Of a stretch of 64,000 bases of DNA, positions 41,079-49,999 are shown one piece after another (positions within the stretch are counted from its first letter, which is position 1; each line of letters starts with the position of its first letter). A model generated the notes under the pieces. It was not told the DNA's origin, searched no databases, and saw only the letters and a program-made list of their open reading frames with translations. The stretch is from positions 2,439,501 through 2,503,500 of the forward strand of contig NZ_BAAAZF010000001.1 in the NCBI RefSeq assembly GCF_039536765.1, in the 5' to 3' direction. The DNA is from Parerythrobacter jejuensis (GTDB lineage: Bacteria > Pseudomonadota > Alphaproteobacteria > Sphingomonadales > Sphingomonadaceae). The translations under genes and the position numbers were made by a program.

Positions 41079-43733
41079 TTAGAAGTCGTAGCTGAAGCGA
41101 ATGCCACCCGTCAGCGGACGGTTGGTGGTGATCCGCGGACGGTCATTGATGAAGTTGCCCGCAATCTGTGCGCGCTCGTCCGTCAGGTTTTCGCCGAACA
41201 GTTCAACCGACCATTCATCCTTCTTCACACCGGCCGAGAGACTGAAGGTGGTGTAACCATCCAGCTTCAGGCGGTTGATCGTGATGATGTCGGTGAACTT
41301 CGAAGACGAATGCACCATCTGCGGCTGGATGTGGAAGCGCAGATCATTGGCGCCATCCCATTCATACCGCACCCGCATGTTGCCCTGGAAACTCGGCGCA
41401 TAGGCCAGGTTATCGCCAACAATCACATCGGTCGTCGGGGTGAGCACGTCCTTGATCTCGGTATCGAGGAAGCTGAATGCACCTGCGACCGTCAGGCCGG
41501 GCACCGAATAGGGTGCAATGGTGAATTCGCCTTCAATGCCCTTGATCTCTGCATTGGCAGCGTTGTCGCTGAAGAACAGGTTGGTGATGCTCGGGTCGAA
41601 GATCGTCGTCTGCAGGTTCGAGATGTCGACATAGAAAGCGCTGCCGTTGAAGCGCAGCTGGCCGTCGATCAAGTCGAGCTTCCAGCCGATTTCGTAGTTC
41701 TTCACTTCATCGGTCTGCAGTTCGAAGGGGACGGTAAAGCCCGCACCGTTGGTCGCGCCGCCCGGACGGTTCAGCAAGCCAGGACGGAAACCTTCCGAAT
41801 AGGTGGCGTAGAACAGCAGGTCTTCGCTCGGCGTCAGCGTGGCTGTGCCCTTGAAAATCGTGCCGGTCGTCTTGGCTGTGTCGGGCGCCTGCAGGGCATT
41901 GAAGACCTGCTGTGCCTGTCCTGCGCTGAGGCCTGCGGCCTGGATATCCGCCAGGCTGTCACCCAGATTGAAAGTCTGGCGCAAGGCCGGGTTACAGCTG
42001 CCGATGAAGGTGAACTGCCCATCGCCATCATACAGGTCCGAAATGTCGGTACCGAAGGCGTTCTGGTCCGTCGCGCTGAACGAGTTACAGAAGGAGCCAT
42101 TGGCGCTGCCTTCGAAATCCACTTCGATGTCGTAGTACCGGGCACCGACAGTTACCGTCAGAAGGTCTTCGACGATATCGAAGCTGGCTTCACCGAACAG
42201 GCCGAATTGCTTGTCCGTACGACGGATGTCGTTGCGGAAGATGGTGTCGGCCGGGAACGGGCCCGGGTCGGTGTTGAAACCGGCCTGCGGGAAGTTCGGC
42301 TTGAACGGGCCGAACGGCTGCGCGACGACATTGCCCGGATAGGCGAAATCATTGCGCTCTTTCAGTTCCAGGTCGGAATAGAAGCCGCCTGCGGTTACGC
42401 GCCAGCGGTTTTCCGCTGGTGTGTTGAAGCGCAGCTCCTGCGTGAACACCGTCGTATCCGAAACCGAGTTTACATAGAGGTTTGGAGCCTGGCACGTGCC
42501 GGTCGGGCCACCTGCGCCCGGATAGGTGACCGAGCCATCGCAGATGTAATAGGGCAGATACTGGCCGACAAAGAGATAGTCGGAATAGTCGACCCGCTGG
42601 TTCGTTTCACGGTCCGTGTAGGCGCCGGTGTAAACGATATCGAGCATCGCGATCCGGCCTTCGACCGTCCAGCTGGTGTTCGAGAAATCATCTTCCAGAG
42701 TGCTTTCTTCGAATTGCTGCACGTCGAGCCCACCAAGCCCGCCCAGTTCAGGGTCTGCGAAGAAAACGCCGTCGCTTTCCACGCTCTGGCGCGAGTGACT
42801 GATGGTCACGTTCCAGTCGGAATTGAACTCATACCGGCCCGAGATGCGGAAACCGGCATATTGCGTGTCGTTGAAGTCTTCTTCCACGATGCCGGCATTG
42901 TCGGCGGCAAGGAAGGTGACATTCGAAAGATCCGCGCCGGCCTGGAAGCCGCCCCGCAGTGCGTTTACCGGAATGCCGTTGGACCGGACTGTGCCAGCCG
43001 GACGGAAGCGCGCGCTCTCGGCAACCGTGCGGGTGCCTGCGACATTGTCGATATAGCCGCCCTGGTCATCGAGATAGACAACGCCGCGCAGTGCGAAGCT
43101 GTCCGTGACCGGCAAGTTGAGCATGGCTTCGCCGGAATAGCTGGTTTCGCCATTCTTGGTGAAGCTGGTCTCGACCTTGAAGCCGGCATCAAAGCCGGTC
43201 AAGTCGGGCTTGTTGGTGATCAGGCGGACAACGCCAGCTTGCGAGCTTGCACCGAACAGAGTGCCCTGCGGGCCAGCGAGCACTTCGATCCGTTCAAGGT
43301 CAGCAGCGTAGACATCGAGGTTACGGCCCGGCTGTGCGAGCGGCTGCTCGTCGAGGTAAAGCGCGACGTTCGGGGCGAGGCCTGCAACACCGGCGGTGGT
43401 CAGGTTCGGCGTGGTCGAGGCGAGGCCGCGCACATAGATCGTGCTCTGGCCAGGGCCGGAGCCACCAGCGGTCACATTCGGGAGCTGCACGAGGTAGTCG
43501 TCAAACGTGGCAATGCCGAGTTCGTCTAGAGCCTCTTCGCCGATCGCATTCACGGAAATGGCTACGTCTTGCAGATCTTCGCTACGCTTGGTTGCGGTAA
43601 CGACAATCGTGCCGACGCCGCCCTGGCGTTCTTCTGCTTGTGCGCCATCGGTCGACTGGTCCTGCGCGATCGCGGGTGACGCGATAAGCGCGGCCAGCAC
43701 GCCAAGCGAGGCGCTGCTGCGAAGAGATTTCAT
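41079..43733 (-). CDS. TonB-dependent receptor
   Basis: An 884-residue receptor. Residues 1-23 are a signal peptide (ending AIA), followed by GTIVVTATKRSEDLQDVAISV, the TonB-box/early plug of the common sphingomonad receptor type, then VYVRGLASTTPNLTTAGVAG and YVDDQPL-like plug features and a barrel ending IRFSYDF. The ATG at 43733 follows AAGGGG. It is upstream of a TPR-sulfotransferase on the same strand and probably co-transcribed with it. The ligand is unknown. Confidence 0.92.
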   Translation of the reverse strand: MKSLRSSASLGVLAALIASPAIAQDQSTDGAQAEERQGGVGTIVVTATKRSEDLQDVAISVNAIGEEALDELGIATFDDYLVQLPNVTAGGSGPGQSTIYVRGLASTTPNLTTAGVAGLAPNVALYLDEQPLAQPGRNLDVYAADLERIEVLAGPQGTLFGASSQAGVVRLITNKPDLTGFDAGFKVETSFTKNGETSYSGEAMLNLPVTDSFALRGVVYLDDQGGYIDNVAGTRTVAESARFRPAGTVRSNGIPVNALRGGFQAGADLSNVTFLAADNAGIVEEDFNDTQYAGFRISGRYEFNSDWNVTISHSRQSVESDGVFFADPELGGLGGLDVQQFEESTLEDDFSNTSWTVEGRIAMLDIVYTGAYTDRETNQRVDYSDYLFVGQYLPYYICDGSVTYPGAGGPTGTCQAPNLYVNSVSDTTVFTQELRFNTPAENRWRVTAGGFYSDLELKERNDFAYPGNVVAQPFGPFKPNFPQAGFNTDPGPFPADTIFRNDIRRTDKQFGLFGEASFDIVEDLLTVTVGARYYDIEVDFEGSANGSFCNSFSATDQNAFGTDISDLYDGDGQFTFIGSCNPALRQTFNLGDSLADIQAAGLSAGQAQQVFNALQAPDTAKTTGTIFKGTATLTPSEDLLFYATYSEGFRPGLLNRPGGATNGAGFTVPFELQTDEVKNYEIGWKLDLIDGQLRFNGSAFYVDISNLQTTIFDPSITNLFFSDNAANAEIKGIEGEFTIAPYSVPGLTVAGAFSFLDTEIKDVLTPTTDVIVGDNLAYAPSFQGNMRVRYEWDGANDLRFHIQPQMVHSSSKFTDIITINRLKLDGYTTFSLSAGVKKDEWSVELFGENLTDERAQIAGNFINDRPRITTNRPLTGGIRFSYDF

Positions 43734-44145
43734 TTTGTATTCCCCTTGGGTCGGTTTTTTGAGTGGTGCCGCCGCACCCGTTTTGAGATTTCGCCGGCGA
43801 CCCGAACGAAATGCGTAGGCGCGAAAAGAGTTTTCGCGCGTCTGGCAAAGGGCGCTAACAAGGTGCCAAGGGGGTGGCCACAGTCAGAATTCTATTTTCA
43901 GGGATGGTATTTTCGGCGTTGCATTATCGCAACACGGCCTTTTGGCGAATATTTACAAATACGATACCAGTCTGCATCTGAATAATGCCGCCCAATTTCT
44001 CTCACTAATCGATCTTTTTCGATAAGAAGAGGCAAATACACTCAAATACGTATGAATCTATATTTATAAAGTGGCTCTAAGCCGGGGAATAATCGGGTAT
44101 GTGGCGGTTATGTAATGGCAAGTCTTCGCCAATATAGGATGCAGG
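43734..44145. other. 412-base intergenic region, partly AT-rich
   Basis: No convincing gene on either strand. The part next to the receptor holds its structured leader. Bases ~43900-44130 are clearly more AT-rich than the surroundings, with short runs such as TATATTTATA and small hairpins (GTTGC/GCAAC near 43920; ATCGA/TCGAT near 44010). The receptor promoter probably lies here. The AT-rich stretch could be an old insertion or a protein-binding region, but no mobile-element end is visible. Confidence 0.6.
43742..43873 (-). promoter_or_regulatory. Structured 5' leader of the TonB receptor gene
   Basis: The ribosome-binding region CCAAGGGG (complement of 43742-43749) is perfectly complementary over eight bases to CCCCTTGG (complement of 43866-43873). 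Between them lies a 9-base-pair perfect hairpin, GCGCGAAAA with TTTTCGCGC (43819-43839, three-base loop), and a shorter GGTGC/GCACC hairpin. The long-range pairing could hide the ribosome-binding site. The short hairpin is solid; the long-range pairing could be chance. Confidence 0.4.
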
Positions 44146-45852
44146 CTAATCTGCCCTCGCAGCGGCCTCGGCAAGGATATCCTCGCAGTGGGTCTGCACG
44201 CCCTGACGCTTGCGGATTACATCGTAGACCACCGCCTTGACGATCGAGATCGCCATCAGCGCCACGACGACCGAGAAAGGCAGGGCCCCGATGATCATCG
44301 TGATGCGGATCGCGTCGATGCCGCCAAGGATCAGCATACTGCCTACGACCAGCGCGATTGCGGCGCCCCAGAACAGGATGTGATGCCGGCGTTGCCCCTC
44401 ATCTTCGCCCGCGCCATTGATCGTGTTCACGATCAGGATCGCGCTATCGGCGGAGGTGATCAAATATGTCATCAGCAGAATCACAACCAGGCCTGCCATC
44501 ACTTGGGCAACGCCCGGGCTCAGCATGACAGAGAGGGTGGCGAACAGCTGGTCCGAGATGTTCGCCGCGAGGATAGACCCCTGCGCAGCACCGCTAAGCT
44601 CCAGATCGATTGCGGTACCGCCTGCCAACGACATCCAGATGAAACACATCAGTGACGGAACCAGTATGACGCCCAGCACATATTCCCGTACCGTGCGACC
44701 GCGCGAGACCCGCGCGATAAACATGCCGACAAAGGGAGCGAAAGCGATCCACCACGCCCAGTAGAAGACCGACCAATCGAGTTGCCATTGCGCGGCAGCA
44801 TCGCCGGCCTGGGTGCCGTCGGACGAAAACACACTCAGCTGCATTTGCGGCAGCGTAACCAGATAATCGATCGTTGTACGAGCCAGAAGCTCAAAGCCGG
44901 CAAGGCCTGAACCGAAGGCGACAAAGACGGCCAGCAACAGGAATGAAAGGACCATGTTGAGGTTCGAAAGCCATTTGATTCCCCGTCCCACGCCAGACAG
45001 GGCGGACAGGGTAGAGGCACCCACCAGCAACAACAGCGCCATGACTATCGCGGCCGAAGATGCGGTCCCGCCCGAATTGAGAAGCCATTCCCCAAACCCG
45101 ATCCGGTACAGTCCGGCGACGAATTGCTCGACGCCAAACCCCAATGTCACGGCCACGCCGAGGATCGTAGCGACGACTGCGACGACATCGATCACATGGC
45201 CCCAGGGGCCGGACAGTTTGAGCCCGAACAAGGGTGCCAATCCGGACCGGATCGTCAGCGGCAAATTGCGGCGATAGGCAACATAGCCGACTGCAAGCCC
45301 GACAAGGGCATAGGTGGCCCAGGCTGCGAAGCCCCAATGCAGGTAGGTATAGCGGTAGGCGGATGTGACCGTCTCGGCAGACGTTGCAGCGACAACGCCG
45401 TTGATGATATCCGGATTGGACTGGAAATGCGCCAGCGGCTCCCCGGTGGAGTAGGTCAGCATGCCGACCCCGATTCCCGCACCGAACAGCATCGAAAACC
45501 AGGAGAAGCGCGAGAATTCGGGCTCTTCACCAGGCGCGCCGATGCGCAAGGACCCCGATTGCGGTATGACGGCCAGAATGACCGCCACCAGCATCAGGAA
45601 CGCGACCAGGTAGACATACCAGCCCGCAAATTCACGGATGATCGTGGCATTGGCGAGAGCCAGGGTCTCGCTCGCATGGGTCGGGAAGAAGATCGCCCAG
45701 GCAATGATCATGCTGACAATGATCTTGGCCGGGATCGTCACATGGGTGCTGAAGCCATTGTAAAAGCCCGAGTCAGCGGTTGCGATAGGCAATTCGACCA
45801 GAGGCGGCTCGATACCGGCCTGCGACGCGGTCGTAGTATTGTCAGAACTCAC
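44146..45852 (-). CDS. BCCT family transporter (betaine/carnitine/choline type)
   Basis: A 568-residue, 12-helix transporter. The BCCT signature in TM8 is FYWAWWIAFAPFVGMFIARVSRGRTVRE, with the aromatic box Trps; TM2-3 has FSRFSWFSMLFGAGIGVGML. It should import betaine, choline, DMSP or a similar compound, driven by Na+ or H+. The start GTG at 45852 has GAGGA at the right distance; an ATG at 45906 in the same frame is less supported. No choline-oxidising genes are adjacent. Confidence 0.9.
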   Translation of the reverse strand: MSSDNTTTASQAGIEPPLVELPIATADSGFYNGFSTHVTIPAKIIVSMIIAWAIFFPTHASETLALANATIIREFAGWYVYLVAFLMLVAVILAVIPQSGSLRIGAPGEEPEFSRFSWFSMLFGAGIGVGMLTYSTGEPLAHFQSNPDIINGVVAATSAETVTSAYRYTYLHWGFAAWATYALVGLAVGYVAYRRNLPLTIRSGLAPLFGLKLSGPWGHVIDVVAVVATILGVAVTLGFGVEQFVAGLYRIGFGEWLLNSGGTASSAAIVMALLLLVGASTLSALSGVGRGIKWLSNLNMVLSFLLLAVFVAFGSGLAGFELLARTTIDYLVTLPQMQLSVFSSDGTQAGDAAAQWQLDWSVFYWAWWIAFAPFVGMFIARVSRGRTVREYVLGVILVPSLMCFIWMSLAGGTAIDLELSGAAQGSILAANISDQLFATLSVMLSPGVAQVMAGLVVILLMTYLITSADSAILIVNTINGAGEDEGQRRHHILFWGAAIALVVGSMLILGGIDAIRITMIIGALPFSVVVALMAISIVKAVVYDVIRKRQGVQTHCEDILAEAAARAD

Positions 45853-46012
45853 GCAAAATCCTCGTTCATCGGAGCGCACGCCACCGGAACGGGTAACAGG
45901 CACCACTCAGTTTCCGGCCAAAGACTAGTAAATAGCCGGGCTTGTGTGTCTGGCGCCTTAAAGCAGGGTTTGATGCCGACGGGAACCCCCACGCATGGTG
46001 ACGGGGCAGCTG

Positions 46013-46699
46013 TTAGGGCGCTGCTTCCCCGTCAAACAGAACCATCACTGTCACATCGCCATAGCCGGCGACCTCCAGCGGAATGGCAAGATTTTGAGTC
46101 ACCGCCTGGCGTGCGGCGTCGCGGGCAAGATCCAGCAAAACCGCATTTGCTGCCTGCTTGCGGGCTTCGCGCTCGGCCAGTTGGGTGTTGTCGCGGGTCA
46201 GCTTGTCCTGCGCCTCGCGGCTGATCCAGATGCCTTCCCGCAGATATTGCGCGCGCCCTTCATCGAGATTGGGCTTGCCGATATCGATTGCGGGCAGACG
46301 GACCGTTAGTGTCTCACTCTCTGGGTCCCAGCCGAGCCGCGAACGATCAACCTCGGAGAGATCAATCGTATAGCTTACCCGCGTCGGGATTACGGCGATC
46401 TGCCGGGTATTGATGGTGCCGAAGAAGCGGCTGTCATTGCTCGATACGACCGGCGCAAATTCGGCGCTGAAGACTGTCAGCTCGTTCTGTTCCTCGAATG
46501 CAACCAGACTGGTGGCAAGCGGATCGCCGAGGTCTTGTGGTCCGAATGCGCGCCAGCCCAGCCACGCGACCGCAGCGAGCAACAGAATGACAATGAACCA
46601 CGGCACAGCTTGAATGCGCGCCAGTGATTTCTGTCGCTCCGGCTGGGGCGACAGGGTCTCTTCCGAGACCGCATCTTTGGTTTTCAGATCGTCTGCCAT
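46013..46699 (-). CDS. DUF4230 membrane-anchored protein
   Basis: A 228-residue protein with one N-terminal transmembrane helix (WFIVILLLAAVAWLGW, residues ~34-50) and a soluble part beginning LVAFEEQNELTVFSAEF and including TINTRQIAVIPTRVSYTIDLS, the family signature of DUF4230. The function is unknown. Its start overlaps the end of the MBL gene by 16 bases, so the two are translationally linked. A 160-base gap separates it from the BCCT gene. Confidence 0.85.
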   Translation of the reverse strand: MADDLKTKDAVSEETLSPQPERQKSLARIQAVPWFIVILLLAAVAWLGWRAFGPQDLGDPLATSLVAFEEQNELTVFSAEFAPVVSSNDSRFFGTINTRQIAVIPTRVSYTIDLSEVDRSRLGWDPESETLTVRLPAIDIGKPNLDEGRAQYLREGIWISREAQDKLTRDNTQLAEREARKQAANAVLLDLARDAARQAVTQNLAIPLEVAGYGDVTVMVLFDGEAAP

Positions 46700-47568
46700 G
46701 TCTCTTCCGATTGGCTAACCAGGCCGCGACGTTCCAGATCGATCAGGTGCGCCTTGACGCTCATTTGCGCAGCACCGTCGAGGCGCGGATCCAGCCCTTT
46801 GTACATCAGCGGGATGAATTCTGGTAGCTGGCGGGGCTCTTCGCCCAGCAAGCGCAAGATCTGGTTTTCACGCTGGCGCCGATGGCCGATCATTCCCCGC
46901 ACAAGCTGGCGCGGTTTCTCGATTGGCGCGCCATGGGCGGAATAATAGACCCGGTCCCCGTCCTCACCGGCGCGTTGATAGAGTTTGTCGAGGCTGGCCA
47001 TATAGTCGCCCATATCGCCGTCAGGCGGCACGACCACACTGGTCGACCAGCCCATCACGTGGTCGCCCGTGAACAAGGCGCCACTTTCCTCCAGCGAGAA
47101 GCACAAATGATTGGAGGTGTGCCCCGGCGTATGGACCGCGCGCAAAGTCCAGCCGCGTCCGGTCATCGCTTCGCCATCTTCCAGCACCCGGTCGGGCGCG
47201 TAGGTGGTATCAAATGCCTCGTCAGACCGCGGCAGGTCGGTGTTGATGACCAGCGGCGCACATCCGACAATCGGAGCGCCCGTCCGGGCAGCGAGCGGCG
47301 CTGCGGCAGGGGAATGGTCGCGATGGGTATGGGTGCACATGATCGCAACGACGGTGCTGTCTCCGATAGCGGCCAACAGCGCTTCGATGTGTTCAGGTTC
47401 GTCGGGCCCGGGATCGATGACGGCGACTTCGCCCTCAGTGCCCACCACATAAGTCTGGGTGCCGGTGAACGTGTAGGGCGAGGGATTGGGGGCGAGAACC
47501 CGCGCAACCAGCGGTTCGGGACGTTCGACCTTGCCGGTCGGCCATGGTTTAGGTGGTATCTGAGCCAT
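46684..47568 (-). CDS. MBL-fold metallo-hydrolase (LACTB2-like)
   Basis: A 294-residue metallo-beta-lactamase-fold hydrolase. The metal motif is CTHTHRDHSPAA (HxHxDH) with later metal ligands in TPGHTSNHL and FTGDHVMG, and a C-terminal winged-helix-like part. The layout resembles the LACTB2 group of MBL hydrolases, some of which are RNases and others thioesterases. The ATG at 47568 has GGGG directly before it; another in-frame ATG at 47589 is possible. It is divergent from glpK with about 70 bases between starts. Confidence 0.85.
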   Translation of the reverse strand: MAQIPPKPWPTGKVERPEPLVARVLAPNPSPYTFTGTQTYVVGTEGEVAVIDPGPDEPEHIEALLAAIGDSTVVAIMCTHTHRDHSPAAAPLAARTGAPIVGCAPLVINTDLPRSDEAFDTTYAPDRVLEDGEAMTGRGWTLRAVHTPGHTSNHLCFSLEESGALFTGDHVMGWSTSVVVPPDGDMGDYMASLDKLYQRAGEDGDRVYYSAHGAPIEKPRQLVRGMIGHRRQRENQILRLLGEEPRQLPEFIPLMYKGLDPRLDGAAQMSVKAHLIDLERRGLVSQSEETWQTI

Positions 47569-47636
47569 CCCCTTGCATATGGGGCGCATGCTGCCGCATG
47601 TCACGCCACAACACATTCTGACGCGGAGAGAAGAGT

Positions 47637-49103
47637 TTGTCCGATCTGATCCTGGTTCTCGATGAGGGCACAACATCAACGCGCGCCATGGTGTTCGGGC
47701 TCGATGGTCGAATGCACGATGTCGCGCAGGCAGAACTGACGCAGCATTATCCCAAGCCCGGCTGGGTGGAGCATGATGCAGGCGAAATCTGGGATCGGAC
47801 TTTGGCCTGCGCGCGCGAGGTGACGGAAAAGGCAGGTGTCGACCGGATTGCCGCCATCGGTATCACCAACCAGCGCGAAACTGTGGTGGCATGGGACAAA
47901 TCCACGCTGGAGCCGCTGTCGCGCGCCATTGTGTGGCAGGATCGCAGGACCGCCGATTTTTGCGAGGAATTGCGCGAAGCTGGCCATGAAGCAGAAGTTC
48001 AGGCGCAAACCGGATTGCTCCTAGATCCCTATTTTTCCGGCACGAAGATGCGCTGGCTGCTCGATCACGATGAACGTGTCCGGCAGGCGGCCCGGAAAGG
48101 CAGTCTGGCCTTCGGGACGGTGGAAAGCTGGCTGGTCGCCAAGCTATCGGGTGGTTCCCATATCAGCGATGCCAGCAATGCCAGCCGCACCCAGCTGCTG
48201 CCGCTGGATGGCGCGCAGTTTGATGACGGGCTGTGTGACTTGCTGGGCGTTCCCAAGGCTGCTTTGCCACAGGTGGTCGATACGCATGGTTCGCTGGGGG
48301 AAGCGAAAGCCGAGTGGCTGGGCAAGGCGCTGCCGATCACTGGCATGGTGGGGGACCAGCAAGCTGCCACGATCGGGCAGGGCTGCCTTGCGCCCGGTGA
48401 TACCAAAGCAACCTACGGAACCGGCGCATTCGTGCTCGCTAACAAGGGTGGCGAGCAGCCGCGATCGGACAACCGCATGCTGGGCACCGTTCTGTACCAG
48501 CAGGGCGGCAAGCGAACTTATGCCATCGAAGGCTCCGTCTTCGTTGCCGGCAGCCTGGTGCAATGGCTGCGCGATCAATTGAAACTGATCTCCAGCGCTG
48601 CGGAAACAGAGGCGTTGGCGCGATCGATTGAGGATTCCGGGGAAGTTGTGATCGTGCCTGCGCTGTCGGGCCTTGGCGCTCCGCATTGGCGCGCCGATGC
48701 ACGCGGGGTGATCGCGGGCCTGAGCTTTGCCAGTGGCAGGGCGCAGATTGCGCGGGCAGCATTGGAGGCGATGGCACACCAGACCCATGATCTGGCTGAA
48801 GCATTCGCCGCTGATGGCGCGCGCTGGACCAGCCTCAAGATCGATGGCGGAATGAGCGCCAATGACTGGATGGCGCAGGACCTTGCCAACATGCTCGATC
48901 TCAAGGTCGAACGACCTGATTTCGTCGAAACGACTGCCTTGGGTGCTGCGATGTCGGCGGCGGTCGGTGCCGGTCTCTATCCATCCCTGCAATCTGCCGC
49001 CGACGCCATGCGCGGCAGCATCAGGGCCTTTGATCCGGCGATGGGCGAAGCAGTGCGGGAAGAGCGGTTGGCGCGGTGGCGCAAGGCGTTGAAGGCCGCA
49101 TAA
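47637..49103 (+). CDS. glpK: Glycerol kinase GlpK
   Basis: A 488-residue FGGY-family kinase. It starts LILVLDEGTTSTRAMVFG (phosphate 1 loop), and has GITNQRETVVAWD, MVGDQQAATIGQG and the C-terminal LKIDGGMSANDWMAQ adenosine loop. It phosphorylates glycerol to glycerol-3-phosphate. The start is TTG at 47637 with GGAGAGAAGAG. No glpF or glpD is adjacent, so this is a free-standing kinase gene. Confidence 0.95.
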   Translation: MSDLILVLDEGTTSTRAMVFGLDGRMHDVAQAELTQHYPKPGWVEHDAGEIWDRTLACAREVTEKAGVDRIAAIGITNQRETVVAWDKSTLEPLSRAIVWQDRRTADFCEELREAGHEAEVQAQTGLLLDPYFSGTKMRWLLDHDERVRQAARKGSLAFGTVESWLVAKLSGGSHISDASNASRTQLLPLDGAQFDDGLCDLLGVPKAALPQVVDTHGSLGEAKAEWLGKALPITGMVGDQQAATIGQGCLAPGDTKATYGTGAFVLANKGGEQPRSDNRMLGTVLYQQGGKRTYAIEGSVFVAGSLVQWLRDQLKLISSAAETEALARSIEDSGEVVIVPALSGLGAPHWRADARGVIAGLSFASGRAQIARAALEAMAHQTHDLAEAFAADGARWTSLKIDGGMSANDWMAQDLANMLDLKVERPDFVETTALGAAMSAAVGAGLYPSLQSAADAMRGSIRAFDPAMGEAVREERLARWRKALKAA

Positions 49104-49113
49104 CCTGTGGCGA

Positions 49114-49572
49114 CTAGAGGCGGCCGAGTGCGCGCTCCAGCCGGGATTGCAATTCGTCGATCGGGTTGGCGGTTTGCTGCATCTTCTCGCCCCAGGCATC
49201 ATCGAGCCGGGCGATGCGAGCGTGCAGCGTACGGCTTTCCGCAATCAGCAGTTGGGTTGGCAATTCCAGCATTTCCAGCAAATGCGGTTCCGGCTCCCGG
49301 TCGGGCGGTAGACGGCCATGCCGTTCCAGCTGGTATTCGGTCATCTCGCCGCGGAAAAATGCGCGCTGGTTCAATAACCAGGCCAATGCATGCATCACTC
49401 GGGTCGTTGTTTTCAGCCCCTCGGTTGAAAGGGCTAGTCGCAGCATATCGCCACTGTTCCGGTCTCGTGGGGTCGACAGATCGAACGCCGCACGGACATC
49501 GTCCGCGAGCATCAGCGCCTCGCAGTAAAGGTCCTCGACAATCGTCGCGGAAAGATCGGTTGCATTTCCCAT
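49114..49572 (-). CDS. DUF1465 family protein
   Basis: A 152-residue soluble protein, mainly helical: ATIVEDLYCEALMLADDVRAAFD at the N-terminus, LALSTEGLKTTTRVMHALAWLLNQRAFFRGE in the middle. This is the alphaproteobacterial DUF1465 family, which is often found near cell-division or envelope genes; its role is not established. It ends 10 bases from the convergent glpK stop. Confidence 0.88.
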   Translation of the reverse strand: MGNATDLSATIVEDLYCEALMLADDVRAAFDLSTPRDRNSGDMLRLALSTEGLKTTTRVMHALAWLLNQRAFFRGEMTEYQLERHGRLPPDREPEPHLLEMLELPTQLLIAESRTLHARIARLDDAWGEKMQQTANPIDELQSRLERALGRL

Positions 49573-49649
49573 ACCCAGACCGGGCGCTAGGCCCGAAAGG
49601 GCGGGACGGGAAGCTTGGCAACCGTGTTGTCCCGTAGAGAGAGAGCGCG

Positions 49650-49672
49650 CGTCCCGCAGCGGGACGTTTTTT
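49650..49672 (+). terminator. Strong plus-strand terminator hairpin without an obvious gene
   Basis: CGTCCCG (49650-49656) pairs perfectly with CGGGACG (49660-49666) across CAG and is followed by six Ts (49667-49672). By sequence this is a good intrinsic terminator on the plus strand. The nearest plus-strand gene upstream is glpK, 547 bases away and beyond the DUF1465 gene, so it may end an antisense or small RNA. Confidence 0.6.
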
Positions 49673-49689
49673 GATTGAGGGACCCATCA

Positions 49690-49801
49690 AGAAAAGCCCC
49701 GGTCTGCGATTAGCAAACCGCAAGGCCGACCGGCCGCCCGAGCTTATGCGAGGAAGCACGGCTGGCGGAGGCCAGCCACCCGCAGGGACAATAAGGAGAA
49801 C
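49690..49801 (-). ncRNA. Candidate small RNA or structured 3' UTR with CU-rich loops
   Basis: On the minus strand downstream of the DUF465 gene: a perfect 7-bp hairpin GGCTGGC-CTCC-GCCAGCC (49777-49760), then a small GCTT/AAGC hairpin (49757-49742) with a CCTCGCAT loop, then a longer stem CCGGTC/GACCGG (49733-49699) with an internal TGCG/CGCA helix, followed by CTTTTCTT as a weak terminator tail. Loops carrying CUCC (complementary to ribosome-binding sites) and a terminal hairpin are the design of several alphaproteobacterial sRNAs. Confidence 0.35.
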
Positions 49802-49999
49802 CTAGGCAATAATATCGGGGATCAGTTGATCTTCGATCGCGCCGATCTGGTCGCGCAGGGCCAGCTTGCGGCGCTTGAGGCGGGCAATCTGTAGCTGATC
49901 GGTGCTTCCGGCAGCTGTCAGCGCATCGATGGCCGCATCCAGATCGCGATGATCGACCCGCAGATGTTCCAGTCTCTTGCGCAGTTCCGCTTCCGTCAC
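49802..49999 (-). CDS. DUF465 (YdcH-like) family protein
   Basis: A 65-residue, strongly helical protein (VTEAELRKRLEHLRVDHRDLDAAID..., with the family's LKRRKLALRDQI segment) belonging to DUF465, small coiled-coil proteins of unknown function. The start GTG at 49999 is inferred from the family's length; the frame is open upstream and an earlier GTG is also possible. It is divergent from a second DUF465 gene 190 bases away. Confidence 0.75.
   Translation of the reverse strand: MTEAELRKRLEHLRVDHRDLDAAIDALTAAGSTDQLQIARLKRRKLALRDQIGAIEDQLIPDIIA

Noticed and set aside
41004-43529. Very long open frame on the plus strand opposite the TonB receptor
   Set aside because: It is the mirror of the receptor gene in a GC-rich genome; its translation has no family features, while the minus strand has a signal peptide, TonB box and barrel end.
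43880-44140. Mobile element in the AT-rich gap
   Set aside because: No transposase, no terminal inverted repeats and no target duplication could be seen.
45853-46012. Riboswitch upstream of the BCCT transporter
   Set aside because: I looked for glycine-riboswitch-like conserved blocks and saw none; only a generic gap.
49107-49759. Open frames on both strands over DUF1465 and the following gap
   Set aside because: The DUF1465 frame is well supported; the others have no ribosome-binding site and run across hairpins and a terminator.
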